64,000 bases of DNA, taken from Paenibacillus wynnii. Lineage in GTDB: Bacteria; Bacillota; Bacilli; Paenibacillales; Paenibacillaceae. The notes beneath the pieces were generated by a model. That model did not search any database and was not told the DNA's origin. It saw only the letters and a program-made list of their open reading frames with translations. Both the position numbers and the translations under genes were made by a program. Numbering within the stretch: the stretch's first letter is position 1; each line of letters begins with the position of its first letter. The stretch lies in the NCBI RefSeq assembly GCF_030812855.1, contig NZ_JAUSTK010000022.1, forward strand, positions 23,291-87,290, written 5' to 3'. This document shows, piece after piece, positions 26,283 through 35,018 of the stretch.

Positions 26283-26840
26283 ATGAAAACCCTACTGGTC
26301 ACAGGCTACCGTGCCCATGAGCTCGGAATTTTTGATAACAAGCACCCGGGAATTCCTTATATCAAAAAAGCGTTGGCTGCCAGAATCGTTCCGTTTGTTG
26401 AAGAAGGCGTTGAATGGATTATAACCCCCGGGCAATACGGTGTGGATCTATGGGCCTGCGAGGTTGTCATTGAATTGAAGCACCAATATCCAGACCTGAA
26501 GCTGGGCATTATTACAGCTCATGCTTCACCGGAGGAAAAGTGGAAGGAAGATAAGCAGGACCAGTACCGGCGGATAGTAGCAGGTGCGGATTACTACGGG
26601 GCGGTCAGTAATGCTCCTTATGACGGACCTTGGCAATTTCGGGCTAGAGATGATTTGTTGTTCCGTAAAAGTGATGGGATTCTGCTCTTTTATGATGAAG
26701 ACGCCGCGGAGGGAAGTCCTAAGTTTTTTAAGGAACGTGCTTTGAGGCTGCATGCGGACAGTGATTACGGGTTGTTTCTGATTCATTCTGAAGAGATTCA
26801 GAATATTGCGGATGAGGAGAACCAGCGGGGTTATGATTGA
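26283..26840 (+). CDS. YpsA-like SLOG-superfamily protein (DUF1273)
   Basis: 185 residues. It has the family start TLLVTGYRAHELGIF, the EWIITPGQYGVDLWACEVVIEL segment with the glycine-rich ligand-binding loop, and KSDGILLFYDED. This Rossmann-like fold belongs to the SLOG superfamily, which binds nucleotide-derived ligands. Bacillus YpsA affects cell division and shape, but its biochemistry is unresolved. It is not next to gpsB here; it follows the HxlR gene by 34 bp. The hairpin after it has its T-run on the other strand, so this gene's own terminator is not evident. Confidence 0.88.
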   Translation: MKTLLVTGYRAHELGIFDNKHPGIPYIKKALAARIVPFVEEGVEWIITPGQYGVDLWACEVVIELKHQYPDLKLGIITAHASPEEKWKEDKQDQYRRIVAGADYYGAVSNAPYDGPWQFRARDDLLFRKSDGILLFYDEDAAEGSPKFFKERALRLHADSDYGLFLIHSEEIQNIADEENQRGYD

Positions 26841-26868
26841 AAAAAATCCGCAGCCATGAGCTGCGGAT
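26840..26868 (-). terminator. Terminator of the amidase gene (minus strand)
   Basis: Read on the minus strand, ATCCGCAGC pairs perfectly with GCTGCGGAT and is followed by a run of seven T. On the plus strand the T-run is absent, so it mainly serves the amidase gene. Confidence 0.8.
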
Positions 26869-26898
26869 CAGGTTATAGTATTTATGAGTGCAACTACT

Positions 26899-28356
26899 TT
26901 AAATAAAGCTGCGCAATGATGGCGGTTTCCGGACCTTGGAGGCCTGTTCAAACGCATAAGCCATCTTAATGAGTTGAGGTTCTTGGTATGCCTTAGCGGA
27001 GAAGGTTACACCGAAAGGTGCACCTACCCCTGTATAACCAGAAGGTACGACAATGGATGGATATCCTGCTCTGGAAGTGATTCTGGCACCGAAGTCTGCC
27101 GGGAAAAGCAGCGCATCCAGCTGGTGCTCTTTCATCACAGCATCAATGCCTTCTTCCTTGCATAACTTCAGGTCGGTAGCTCGGTCACGAATATATTGCG
27201 GTTCGGTAAATGTGCCGGAGGTGGTATATTCAGCCTCAATCAGCGTAATCTGACCGTATTTTAACGTTTCTATGGGGTGGGCGTGGTTATAATCTATGAT
27301 TTGCTTCAAGGTTCGTATAGGCGCACCCGGTCCCAAACGGGACAGATATGCATTCAAGGAAGTTTTGAACTCGTTCAATACGACTGAGGAATAGCTGATT
27401 TCCCGTGCGGTTCTAATATCGGCAGGATCGACAATGGTTGCACCCATCTCCCTCATTAGCTGGGCGGAAGCGTTGAAGAGGGCTAGCTGTTCCTCCGTCA
27501 ATTCCTCGAAATAATAATCGCGCGGAATACCGATTCGTACCCCTTGCAGTCCGTCCTTATCGAGAAAAGCCGTGTAATCCTCATGAATCCTGCCGTAGTT
27601 TGACCCCATCGCAGCGTCACTATCATCTCTCCCGAGCATGGCATTCAGCATCAGCACAGCATCCGTAACTGTTCTAGCCATCGGACCCGCTGTGTCTTGC
27701 GTATTGGAGAGTGGTAGAATACCAGAGCGGCTTAAGAGTCCCACAGTAGGTTTAATACCGATTACAGAGCCTAAGTTCCCAGGGTTCAGGATGGAGCCGG
27801 ACGTTTCGGTTCCCACAGACACCGTGCAGAAATTGCAGGCTACTGCGACTGCAGAGCCTGCGCTTGAGCCGCCAGTGGGTGTTGAAATATTATAAGGATT
27901 CAGCACTTGACCCCCGCGGGAGCTGTAACCTGAAGGCATCCCATTGGTCATAAAGTTGGCGAACTCAGTCATATTGGCTTTGCCCATAATAATAGCCCCG
28001 GCTTCCCGCAGCTTCGTTACAATAAATGCATCTTCTAAGGCAAAAGAATCCGCCAAGGCTAAGGATCCGGCACTCGTATGCATTTTATCACCTGTATTGA
28101 TGTTGTCCTTTAATAAGACAGGTATGCCGTGCATTGGACCTCGGGCTCCATGTAATGTTCGTTCTACATCCAGAGATTCTGCGATAAATAGCGCATCAGG
28201 GTTGATCTCCAGTACGGAGTTGATCGTAAGGCCATTTTTGTCATGATCAGCTATGCGTTCAAGATACATAAGCACTAATTGCTTCGACGTAATTTCTCCG
28301 GCATCCAAAGCAGCTTGAATGTCCGTAATGGTGGCCTCAACGATTTCAAAGCTCAT
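26899..28356 (-). CDS. Amidase signature family protein
   Basis: 485 residues from ATG 28356; an alternative GTG start at 28368 adds four residues. The spacing of AAGTGAG favours the ATG. The Ser-cisSer-Lys catalytic machinery is present: the lysine in PVLLKDNINTG, the cis-serine in the TPTGGSSAGSAVAVA glycine-serine loop and the nucleophile in GTETSGSILNPG. It lacks any sign of the gatCAB operon and is closer to stand-alone amidases than to glutamyl-tRNA amidotransferase subunit A. The substrate is unknown. No signal peptide. Single-gene transcript on the minus strand. Confidence 0.9.
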   Translation of the reverse strand: MSFEIVEATITDIQAALDAGEITSKQLVLMYLERIADHDKNGLTINSVLEINPDALFIAESLDVERTLHGARGPMHGIPVLLKDNINTGDKMHTSAGSLALADSFALEDAFIVTKLREAGAIIMGKANMTEFANFMTNGMPSGYSSRGGQVLNPYNISTPTGGSSAGSAVAVACNFCTVSVGTETSGSILNPGNLGSVIGIKPTVGLLSRSGILPLSNTQDTAGPMARTVTDAVLMLNAMLGRDDSDAAMGSNYGRIHEDYTAFLDKDGLQGVRIGIPRDYYFEELTEEQLALFNASAQLMREMGATIVDPADIRTAREISYSSVVLNEFKTSLNAYLSRLGPGAPIRTLKQIIDYNHAHPIETLKYGQITLIEAEYTTSGTFTEPQYIRDRATDLKLCKEEGIDAVMKEHQLDALLFPADFGARITSRAGYPSIVVPSGYTGVGAPFGVTFSAKAYQEPQLIKMAYAFEQASKVRKPPSLRSFI

Positions 28357-28489
28357 GCGTGATCTCACTTCTTTCTCTGATTAGGGTATTGTACGATAAT
28401 TATAACCACAGTTTGCCTTTGTCTCATAGTCCTTCTTTTACGACCTGTATTTTCACATTTCCTCTAACCAAACAGCAGCATCTTTCATC

Positions 28490-28516
28490 AAAAAAAGACA
28501 GCGAAAACCCGCTGCC
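28490..28516 (-). terminator. Terminator of the Yip1-like membrane protein gene (minus strand)
   Basis: On the minus strand GGCAGCG pairs with CGCTGTC (one G-U) around a GGTTTT loop and is followed by TTTTTTT. It lies about 30 bases past the stop codon. Confidence 0.75.
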
Positions 28517-28544
28517 TTAACCTGAAACTAACCGATTCGTTGAA

Positions 28545-29189
28545 TTAAAAACCGAATGGGGAAATACCGCTCATTATGCCCCCAATGGCTCCTACAACAA
28601 CTGAAGTGATTAGCTTATAAAATATGTATGCTGTGACTGCGTTAACGATAAATACACTGAAAAGGGTGTCGATCGGACCTGCGGAATGACCTAGTGGATA
28701 TTGGAACAATACCGCATTTATGGCCACAAATATGAAGAGATAGGACAGGACCAGCAAGGACAGCGAGAAGGTGAAAAGACTGCAAACTAGAAAGAAAATA
28801 GATAGTAAAAGAATAGCAATAACCGGTACCAGCAGTGTGCCGAATCTAGCCAGCAGTAATTTGGGTGCAAAGCTCACCTTTTCCATACGAAGTACGGCGT
28901 ACATTAAGCTGTAGGCTACGGCAATGCCAACGGCAGTAAAGAGAAGAGGTTTTATAAAGCCAGGGCCAAAGGCGGGGGAAATATCCCACTTCATAAACCA
29001 GAAAAGAAAATAAAATGATGAGAATAGAGCCGTTAATGCCATGCTGATGATTCCATTAAGCGTTTGTTCTTCTTCGACGGTTCTCATGCTGCGGTAGGGA
29101 TGTAAGAGTGCACCCAGAAAAAAGTTAAAATACTGCTTACTTACCTTTTTGGCTTGCTGGACGCGTTCATCTTTCAGTAGCATGTTCAA
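28545..29189 (-). CDS. Yip1-domain-like polytopic membrane protein
   Basis: 214 residues. A short amphipathic N-terminal segment ending in ALLHPYRSM precedes five hydrophobic segments (roughly residues 45-68, 80-102, 115-140, 142-165 and 180-205). The HPYR motif ahead of the membrane domain is typical of Yip1 or DUF1282-like proteins. Function unknown. The best start is a TTG nine bases after AAGGGAG; an ATG two codons later is possible. It is a single-gene unit with its own terminator. Confidence 0.7.
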   Translation of the reverse strand: MNMLLKDERVQQAKKVSKQYFNFFLGALLHPYRSMRTVEEEQTLNGIISMALTALFSSFYFLFWFMKWDISPAFGPGFIKPLLFTAVGIAVAYSLMYAVLRMEKVSFAPKLLLARFGTLLVPVIAILLLSIFFLVCSLFTFSLSLLVLSYLFIFVAINAVLFQYPLGHSAGPIDTLFSVFIVNAVTAYIFYKLITSVVVGAIGGIMSGISPFGF

Positions 29190-29277
29190 TGGATCAGTCT
29201 CCCTTTCAAAATAGAAATTGAGTTAATTTGTTCCAGTATAAAAGGCTTGGAATAAAATTACTATGTAAAAAATAGAA

Positions 29278-29320
29278 AAAGCCTGCTATCCTGCGAATTA
29301 TGCGCAGGACAGCAGGCCTA
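29278..29320 (-). terminator. Strong terminator of the gene at 29335-29832 (minus strand)
   Basis: On the minus strand GCCTGCTGTCCTGCG pairs with CGCAGGATAGCAGGC (one G-U) around a seven-base loop, followed by TTTTT. It lies 18 bases past the stop codon. Confidence 0.9.
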
Positions 29321-29334
29321 AGCTGGATAATCAT

Positions 29335-29832
29335 CTACACTTGCTCAGCAGCAAAGTCTTCTTCCGCCAAGTATTCCTTGGCTTCCTCAATCGTTTCAAA
29401 CGCCATCTCCAGATGAAGGCCTGCATAGAGATACCACAGATCTTCTTCAAACCTGAGGGTAAGTTCGTTTCCCTCCGAATCCTTCCAGAGAGTCTCCCCT
29501 TGGGCAGCAGCCTTGGCTTTCTTTCTTTTGCCTAAGACTGGAGCTTCCGGTATTTTGACTGATAAAGAGGTAATGGAAGCCTCAAGTAGACTCCGCAGCT
29601 CCGACTCCGAGAAATCGCGGATGTTCACAAATCCTTTATCGTCCGTCTCATAACCTCTTAACAAGCCTGCAAAAACGTAGCCGTTCCCGTTCGGATGAAG
29701 GTGGAAGGCGACTGTTTTTTTATCATGCTGGCTTTCCTCGAAGTGATAGTTCACGCGTCCCAGCGAGACGTTCTTACGCTCCAGCTCAGGATATGAATCC
29801 AAAATCACTAATTTTTGTTCGAATGTTAACAT
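29335..29832 (-). CDS. Uncharacterised soluble protein of a Bacilli-type family
   Basis: 165 residues starting MLTFEQKLVILDSYPEL, with GGAGG seven bases before ATG 29832; a longer frame to 29865 has no ribosome binding site. The first half is mixed alpha/beta with FHLHPNGNGYVFAG and FVNIRDFSESELRSLLEASI. A basic linker (GKRKKAKAAAQG) is followed by a short beta-hairpin and helix (LTLRFEEDLWYLYAGLHLEMAF, EEAKEYLAEE). No signal peptide or membrane helix. I do not recognise a function; the two-part layout with a charged linker is the main visible feature. Confidence 0.75.
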   Translation of the reverse strand: MLTFEQKLVILDSYPELERKNVSLGRVNYHFEESQHDKKTVAFHLHPNGNGYVFAGLLRGYETDDKGFVNIRDFSESELRSLLEASITSLSVKIPEAPVLGKRKKAKAAAQGETLWKDSEGNELTLRFEEDLWYLYAGLHLEMAFETIEEAKEYLAEEDFAAEQV

Positions 29833-29925
29833 AAACAGCCTCCGGTTCACGGTTTCATTGTGCAAGTGATTATATCATGTTGTCCTGAAGCCGACTACTT
29901 TAAAAGTGTTCTCTTCATGATCCGA

Positions 29926-31332
29926 TTAACGTTGGAGCGGTAAAGTTAATACAAAGGTACAACCGGCCTCCTGGAAGTCATGATCACGAAGCTTCAGGCT
30001 TCCACTCATAGACTCTGCAAGCAATGAGCTGAAGGTAAGTCCGAGACCCAGACCGCGAAGAGTGCTCTGCTTGTAGCCACCCCGGAAAAAAGCCTCGAAA
30101 ATAAGCCCCCTATGCTCCGCTAATATACCTTTTCCGTTATCGGTGATGATGATTTCAGCTGTACCGCGCCCTGTGTTGTGGAGTTCAATGGTAAGCTTGA
30201 GCGGGATGCCCTGCTGCTTGGCTTGGACGCTATTGTTCAGTAGATTCACAATGATTTGCTGAACCCGCAGCGGGTCTCCCCTCAGAAATAAAGGTGTATC
30301 GGGTAGAGTAAGTTCCGGCTCGGACACATCACTATCCTGTGTAAGGAACCATTGATATACGATTTCGGACAGAAGCGGGACAGCGGCAATCCTATCATGC
30401 CGGATGGAAATAACCCCTGCAGCTAGTGCATTGTAATCCAAGAGGTCAGCCACCATACGCTGCAGCTTCCCGGCTTCCAGTAGAGCGATATCCAGAAACT
30501 CATCAGCCTCTTCCCCTTCAACGACCTTTTCGCGCACCGCATGAATAAGTCCCTTGATAGAGGTAACCGGTGTTTTCAGCTCATGGGATACCCCTGCCAG
30601 CATAATAGCCCGGGAGTGCTCGAGTTGCTTCAGCCGGCCTGCCATCTCCTGAAAGGATACAATCAGCTCATTGATCTCTCTTTCCTTGGCATTCGCCTGG
30701 ATAGCGATATTATATTGGCCGCTGCTGATTTGGCCTGCAGCTGTAGCCACCTTTAGAATAGGCCGGGCCAGTTTGCGGGACAGGAGATATATAGTCAGCC
30801 AGCTCAGGATGATCAGGAACAATAACATGATAGCAAAAAAGCCGATTTCCGCTTGCGGGATATGCTTCAGCGTTTTCTTGGATTGCAGCACGAACACTTT
30901 ACCCAGTATGGTGTCACCTGTCTGAATGGAGGCTGTAGCCGCTTTGTATTCCGGAGAACGGACATCGTCTAACTCATCGTTCAGCTTATGCTGCATCTCT
31001 TCCTCAGTTAGAGGGGGCATGGAGAACAGAAGCTGACCCTTATTATTAGTGATGATGACACACATTTCTACGGTTAGTTTGAAGAATCGTTTTCTGTTTT
31101 CAATGAGTGCTTTTAAATTTTGGCTTACTTCGATATTGCCGTCCGGCCCCACGCTCCGATCAGCGATTTCCTGCGCAAGCAGTCCCGTAGTTTGCATCCG
31201 GTTATCCATTGCTTCCTGCTTAATCCACCAAAAGGTAGTCAGTGCTGTAACCAGCAGCCCAATACTTATTATGATCAAGTAACGGATGGTCCAGTAGGAG
31301 AGAATAGAGGTCTGTTTTTTTAAGTTGTCCAT
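29926..31332 (-). CDS. Two-component sensor histidine kinase
   Basis: 468 residues. Two membrane helices (about 14-33 and 163-185) flank an extracytoplasmic sensor domain of about 130 residues. A HAMP segment follows (LARPILKVATAAGQISSGQYN), then the HisKA box with phospho-acceptor His250 in AGVSHELKTPVTS and the ATPase motifs N (LNNSVQAK), G1 (DNGKGIL) and G2 (GLGLGLTFSSLL). It overlaps the upstream response regulator gene by 13 bp, so the pair is co-translated. The signal is unknown; the YceI-like protein divergent from the pair is the most likely target gene. Confidence 0.93.
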   Translation of the reverse strand: MDNLKKQTSILSYWTIRYLIIISIGLLVTALTTFWWIKQEAMDNRMQTTGLLAQEIADRSVGPDGNIEVSQNLKALIENRKRFFKLTVEMCVIITNNKGQLLFSMPPLTEEEMQHKLNDELDDVRSPEYKAATASIQTGDTILGKVFVLQSKKTLKHIPQAEIGFFAIMLLFLIILSWLTIYLLSRKLARPILKVATAAGQISSGQYNIAIQANAKEREINELIVSFQEMAGRLKQLEHSRAIMLAGVSHELKTPVTSIKGLIHAVREKVVEGEEADEFLDIALLEAGKLQRMVADLLDYNALAAGVISIRHDRIAAVPLLSEIVYQWFLTQDSDVSEPELTLPDTPLFLRGDPLRVQQIIVNLLNNSVQAKQQGIPLKLTIELHNTGRGTAEIIITDNGKGILAEHRGLIFEAFFRGGYKQSTLRGLGLGLTFSSLLAESMSGSLKLRDHDFQEAGCTFVLTLPLQR

Positions 31333-32000
31333 AATTGATACCCGACTCCTCTCAGCGTACGGATTTCTCCTTCGCTAGCCGGCCAATGCGACAGCGCTTG
31401 GCGAAGCCTTTTGATCGACAAATCCACGGCTCTGTCGCTTCCCTCATAGTCCATCTCCCATACATGTTCAATTAACTGGTCTCTTCTGCAGATCTGGTTG
31501 GGGCGTTCGGCAAGAAAGAGTAGTACGGATAAATCCCGAGGAGAGAGGTTCACCTCTGCTCCGTTCAGAAGGACGCTTCTCGCTGAGTAATCTATGAATA
31601 AGCTTCCAAAATGCCTTTTACTGCTGCCATCCGACCATTGAGAGGGGCGGCGCAGTACTGCATTTACACGAGCCACTACCTCCTCGGGGATAAATGGCTT
31701 GGACATATAATCGTCAGCACCCCCGTCTAAGCCGGCAAGACGATCCTTTATTTCATCTTTTGCCGTCAGCATGATAATAGGGCAGCTGCTTTTCTCACGA
31801 ATGAGCTGTAGCAGCTCGAAGCCGTCCATATTCGGCAGCATGATATCAAGAAGAATAAGCGATGGCGGCGATAGCTCGAAGGCCTCCAGTGCCATTCGTC
31901 CATCGGGAACGCGGGTAACGTTGAAGCCAGCCTTTTTCAAATAAACGCTTAGAACTCTTGAAATCGCCTCTTCATCTTCTACTATAAGAATGGATTTCAA
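31320..32000 (-). CDS. OmpR/PhoB-family response regulator
   Basis: 226 residues. The receiver domain has the acidic pair Glu8/Asp9, phospho-acceptor Asp52 (LILLDIMLPNMDG) and the conserved Lys in MSKPF. The C-terminal winged helix has VNLSPRDLSVLLFLAERPNQICRRDQL and the recognition-helix region RAVDLSIKRLRQAL. It is the first gene of the pair with the kinase (13-bp overlap) and is divergent from the YceI-like gene. Its likely binding site is the direct repeat at 32112-32127. Confidence 0.93.
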   Translation of the reverse strand: MKSILIVEDEEAISRVLSVYLKKAGFNVTRVPDGRMALEAFELSPPSLILLDIMLPNMDGFELLQLIREKSSCPIIMLTAKDEIKDRLAGLDGGADDYMSKPFIPEEVVARVNAVLRRPSQWSDGSSKRHFGSLFIDYSARSVLLNGAEVNLSPRDLSVLLFLAERPNQICRRDQLIEHVWEMDYEGSDRAVDLSIKRLRQALSHWPASEGEIRTLRGVGYQLWTT

Positions 32001-32076
32001 AGTCAGTTTACCTCCTTGCTATGCAAAAAGCGTATCCAGATTCCACGGGATTTCTGCTTCTGTTTGCTTAAAATTA

Positions 32077-32143
32077 TGACAAGTTTACCACATCTGACAG
32101 CCCCGTGCTTTGACATCTTCCCGACATATTGCTTTGTTAGAAT
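32077..32143 (+). promoter_or_regulatory. Promoter region of the YceI-like gene with response-regulator-type direct repeats
   Basis: GACAT occurs twice 11 bp apart (32112-32116 and 32123-32127), the spacing typical of PhoB/OmpR-type sites. Further TGACA copies lie at 32077 and 32095. An extended -10 box TGTTAGAAT (32135-32143) follows. The layout fits activation of the YceI-like gene by the adjacent two-component system; this is inference. Confidence 0.4.
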
Positions 32144-32193
32144 GAGGAACGAGCAAAAGTACAAACTATAAAAAGATAGGTGGAGGAATAAGG

Positions 32194-32925
32194 ATGAAGA
32201 AAAAACCTATAGTGCTGGTTGCTGCCGGTATTGTGATCGTGGCCGTTATCTCGGGTTATACAATGCTGAACAAAACACTGGGCAATAATGTGGAAATTGA
32301 GTCCGTGATTCCTGCACAGAGTCAGGCGACAGACACCGCGGGTAATAAGGAGGTTGCTTCAGCCGAGGGGTCAACAGGAGCAGCGGCAGGTGCCGCGGTT
32401 ACAGCAGAGCAACTAAACGGAAACTGGACGATCGCTGACACCTCCAAGGTGTACTGGTCGGTTACAACCTCCAAAGAAACAGTGAATTTCGTGAACCCTA
32501 CGGTTACGGGCAGCTGGAATGTGAATTTGGAAGATGTGGCATCCATGACAGGTGAAGGCACAGTGAACATGGCTACGCTGGATTCCGGCAATGGCCAAAG
32601 AGATGGACATGTAAAAGGCAAAGATTTTCTAGACGTAGAAGCCTTTCCTCAATCCACTTTTACAGCTAAATCATTCTCTGAGCTTCCTACTGAATGGGTA
32701 GAGGGAACAGCGGTACCGATGGAGCTGCAAGGGACTTTGACGGTAAAAGGGATCGCTAAAGACGTCACTTTTCAGACCGAAGCGGCTTATAGCGGTGGGC
32801 AGTTAATGCTATCCGGAACCACAACGGTTAACTTCTCTGATTTTGGAATGAGCAACCCGCACACGGTAGTCCTAGATACTGAAAATACGCTAGAGGTACG
32901 CCTCGAGCTTGTGTTAACCAAATAA
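32194..32925 (+). CDS. Membrane-anchored YceI-like lipocalin-fold protein
   Basis: 243 residues. An uncleaved-looking N-terminal helix (about 5-26) anchors the protein. A low-complexity Ala/Ser/Gly linker (about 40-72) leads to a YceI domain: LNGNWTIADTSKVYWSV, GTVNMATLDSGNGQRDGHVKGKDFLDVEAFPQSTF, LTVKGIAKDVTF and VNFSDFGM. YceI proteins are barrels that bind amphiphilic or polyisoprenoid ligands; the physiological role is unclear. GGTGGAGG precedes the ATG. It is divergent from a two-component system that probably controls it. Confidence 0.9.
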   Translation: MKKKPIVLVAAGIVIVAVISGYTMLNKTLGNNVEIESVIPAQSQATDTAGNKEVASAEGSTGAAAGAAVTAEQLNGNWTIADTSKVYWSVTTSKETVNFVNPTVTGSWNVNLEDVASMTGEGTVNMATLDSGNGQRDGHVKGKDFLDVEAFPQSTFTAKSFSELPTEWVEGTAVPMELQGTLTVKGIAKDVTFQTEAAYSGGQLMLSGTTTVNFSDFGMSNPHTVVLDTENTLEVRLELVLTK

Positions 32926-32942
32926 AAATGATTTGTACGAGC

Positions 32943-32985
32943 AGGGACTCTTCCACAACCGTTTAGGTTTGGAGGGTCCTTTTTG
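32943..32985 (+). terminator. Probable terminator after the YceI-like gene
   Basis: An imperfect hairpin (AGGGACTCTTCCACAACC against GGTTTGGAGGGTCCT) with loop GTTTA and tail TTTTTG lies 17 bases after the stop. Confidence 0.6.
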
Positions 32986-33045
32986 CATTGCTGCAGATCT
33001 ATGATTAAATAGGAGTATTCACGGCTAGGGAAAAGGGGTATTTCA

Positions 33046-33435
33046 GTGATTGAAGTAGCGGCAGCGATCATATATAACGGAGAAGGACAGCTATTGATCG
33101 CCCGGAGGCGGGAGGATAAATCACAGGGAGGTCTTTGGGAATTCCCCGGCGGCAAAATCGAACCAGGCGAGAGTGTTCAGCATTGTCTGCAAAGGGAGCT
33201 GATGGAGGAGATGAGCATCTCTATCCTACCCTATGAATTTTTTGGGACGAATAAGCACAGCTATGGAAACTTACATATCGAACTGATCGCTTGGAAAGCG
33301 GAGTATCTGGAAGGGGAAATGCAACTGGTGGATCATGATGATTACCAATGGGTGCTGCCCAAGGAACTGGGGCGGTTTGTCTTTGCTCCGGCGGATGTTC
33401 CATTTGTAGAGCGGCTGCTGAAGGAGTCAAGGTAA
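33046..33435 (+). CDS. Nudix hydrolase (MutT/8-oxo-dGTPase-like)
   Basis: 129 residues. The Nudix box is GGKIEPGESVQHCLQRELMEEMSI, with the last glycine of the consensus replaced by Met. The surrounding sequence (AAAIIYNGEGQLLIARRREDKSQGGLWEFPGGK and YQWVLPKEL) matches small MutT-like enzymes that clean oxidised nucleotides. Start is GTG with AAAAGGGG upstream. Substrate preference is inferred from the MutT-like length and motifs. It is followed 43 bp later by a MazG-like gene, so both may serve nucleotide-pool sanitation. Confidence 0.88.
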   Translation: MIEVAAAIIYNGEGQLLIARRREDKSQGGLWEFPGGKIEPGESVQHCLQRELMEEMSISILPYEFFGTNKHSYGNLHIELIAWKAEYLEGEMQLVDHDDYQWVLPKELGRFVFAPADVPFVERLLKESR

Positions 33436-33478
33436 ACAAATCTTAGTTCGATCAATATTAAGCAGAAAGGGGATTTCT

Positions 33479-33802
33479 ATGCCTTCATATAACAAGCTGG
33501 TGCGTGATGGGATACCGAAGCTGATCACTTCTCAGGGTAAAGCATTCAACACGAGAAGACTGGATGCAGAGGAGTACTTACGCGAGCTGCGAACGAAGTT
33601 AACAGAGGAGTGCAATGAGTATTTTGCCGCAGGTAGCGATAAAGAGGCTATCGAAGAACTTGCGGATATGATAGAGGTCATCTTGGCATTAGCGGAGGCT
33701 CACGGGAGTGATGGCGAGACTTTAGAGAGGATACGTGCCAAAAAGGCGGAGCAGCGCGGCGGGTTTAATGAAAGGGTATTTTTGCTGGATGTAGAGGATT
33801 AG
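33479..33802 (+). CDS. MazG-like / phosphoribosyl-ATP pyrophosphohydrolase-like protein
   Basis: 107 residues. The N-terminus YNKLVRDGIPKLI and the helical metal-binding motifs LTEECNEY and EELADMIEVILAL (the ExxE...ExxD pattern of all-alpha NTP pyrophosphatases) define a small stand-alone family related to MazG and HisE. There are no his genes nearby, so a histidine role is unlikely. It probably hydrolyses a nucleoside triphosphate or related pyrophosphate. AAAGGGG precedes the ATG. Likely in one transcript with the Nudix gene. Confidence 0.85.
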   Translation: MPSYNKLVRDGIPKLITSQGKAFNTRRLDAEEYLRELRTKLTEECNEYFAAGSDKEAIEELADMIEVILALAEAHGSDGETLERIRAKKAEQRGGFNERVFLLDVED

Positions 33803-33852
33803 TTTTGATACAATCAAAATGATAGAATGTATGACTGGGAGGAGAAACGTTA

Positions 33853-34851
33853 ATGGCTGGGGACAACGCTTACAAGGTAAAATGGGGTATCATCAGTACC
33901 GGCTGGATCGCTCATCAGTTCGTAACGGATTTAGTTCATAGTTCTAATGGTGTGGCCTATGCAGTGGGGTCTCGTTCGCAGGAAAGTGCGGATGAATTTG
34001 CCCGCAATCACGGCATATCCAAGGCGTATGCAACCTATGAGGATTTAGTAAATGACCCTGAAGTGGATGCCGTTTATATTGGAACACCACACCCTTTTCA
34101 TAAAGAGAATGCTCTCTTGGCGCTGCGTGCAGGCAAAGCCGTGTTGTGCGAGAAGCCTTTTACAGTAAATAGCCGTGAATTAGAGGAAGTTGTGGCTTAC
34201 GCGCGTGAGCATAAGCTGTTTCTAATGGAGGCCATGTGGAGCCGCTACATTCCGGCGATAGCTAAAGTCAGAGAGTGGATTGCCGAAGGACGGATCGGTG
34301 AAGTGCGTCTGGTAAAAGCGGATCTGGGTTTCCGGACGGATTGGAATCCTGAAGGAAGATTGCTTAATCCGAAGCTCGGAGGCGGTGCGCTGCTGGATGT
34401 GGGCATTTATCCGATCTCTTTTGCCTCAATGGTCTTTGGGCCGCATCCTGAAAAAATATCAAGTACAGTGCATATTGGTGAGACCGGGGTGGACGAGCAT
34501 TTCTCGATGCTTCTCTCCTATGAAGGCGGCCGTACAGCTTCTCTGAACGCAGGAATACGTCTCAAAATGCTGGAGGAAGCGCATGTTTTTGGGACTGAAG
34601 GTCATATTATCGTGGAGGGCACCTTAGTAAATCCGAAATCAGCAGCGCTGTATGTGGGTGGAGAGAAGGTGGAGTCTTTTGAGCATGAACGCAGCTCTAT
34701 TGGTTATGTATACGAAGCTGAAGAGGTGGGCCGTTGCCTGCAAGCAGGGCTGACAGAAAGTCCAATTATGCCGCTTGACGAGTCTCTGGCAATCCTGAAG
34801 CTGCTGGATGAAGTACGTGCACAGTGGGGACTTGTTTACCCAGGTGAATAA
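33853..34851 (+). CDS. Gfo/Idh/MocA family oxidoreductase
   Basis: 332 residues. The N-terminal Rossmann region begins WGIISTGWIAHQF; CEKPFTVN is the EKP signature, MEAMWSRYIP follows, and GGGALLDVGIYPISFASMVFG is in the C-terminal domain. The pattern is close to dimeric dihydrodiol dehydrogenase and glucose-fructose oxidoreductase relatives. The substrate is unknown. GGGAGGAG precedes the ATG. It shares only family-level similarity with the enzyme at 7678. It is followed by a hairpin. Confidence 0.88.
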   Translation: MAGDNAYKVKWGIISTGWIAHQFVTDLVHSSNGVAYAVGSRSQESADEFARNHGISKAYATYEDLVNDPEVDAVYIGTPHPFHKENALLALRAGKAVLCEKPFTVNSRELEEVVAYAREHKLFLMEAMWSRYIPAIAKVREWIAEGRIGEVRLVKADLGFRTDWNPEGRLLNPKLGGGALLDVGIYPISFASMVFGPHPEKISSTVHIGETGVDEHFSMLLSYEGGRTASLNAGIRLKMLEEAHVFGTEGHIIVEGTLVNPKSAALYVGGEKVESFEHERSSIGYVYEAEEVGRCLQAGLTESPIMPLDESLAILKLLDEVRAQWGLVYPGE

Positions 34852-34882
34852 TTCTTAGCTGATGGATTAGGTCATAGTAACA

Positions 34883-34928
34883 CAGCAACCCCCGGACTAT
34901 GTGCTAAATGTGGTTCCGGGGGTTGCTG
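34883..34928 (+). terminator. Strong hairpin after the second Gfo/Idh gene
   Basis: CAGCAACCCCCGGA (34883-34896) pairs perfectly with TCCGGGGGTTGCTG (34915-34928). There is no T-run after it, so it may be an atypical terminator or an RNA-stabilising stem. Confidence 0.55.
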
Positions 34929-35018
34929 TATACATAAATCGCGTAGTGAGGTTTGTTTCTGCGAACGGAGCCTGATATCTATTATAATGAGGGCATATTC
35001 AATTAGGGGGAAGCTAGC

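Noticed and set aside
34883..34928. A typical Rho-independent terminator
   Set aside because: The stem is perfect but lacks a T-run, so I kept it only as a probable or atypical terminator with reduced confidence.
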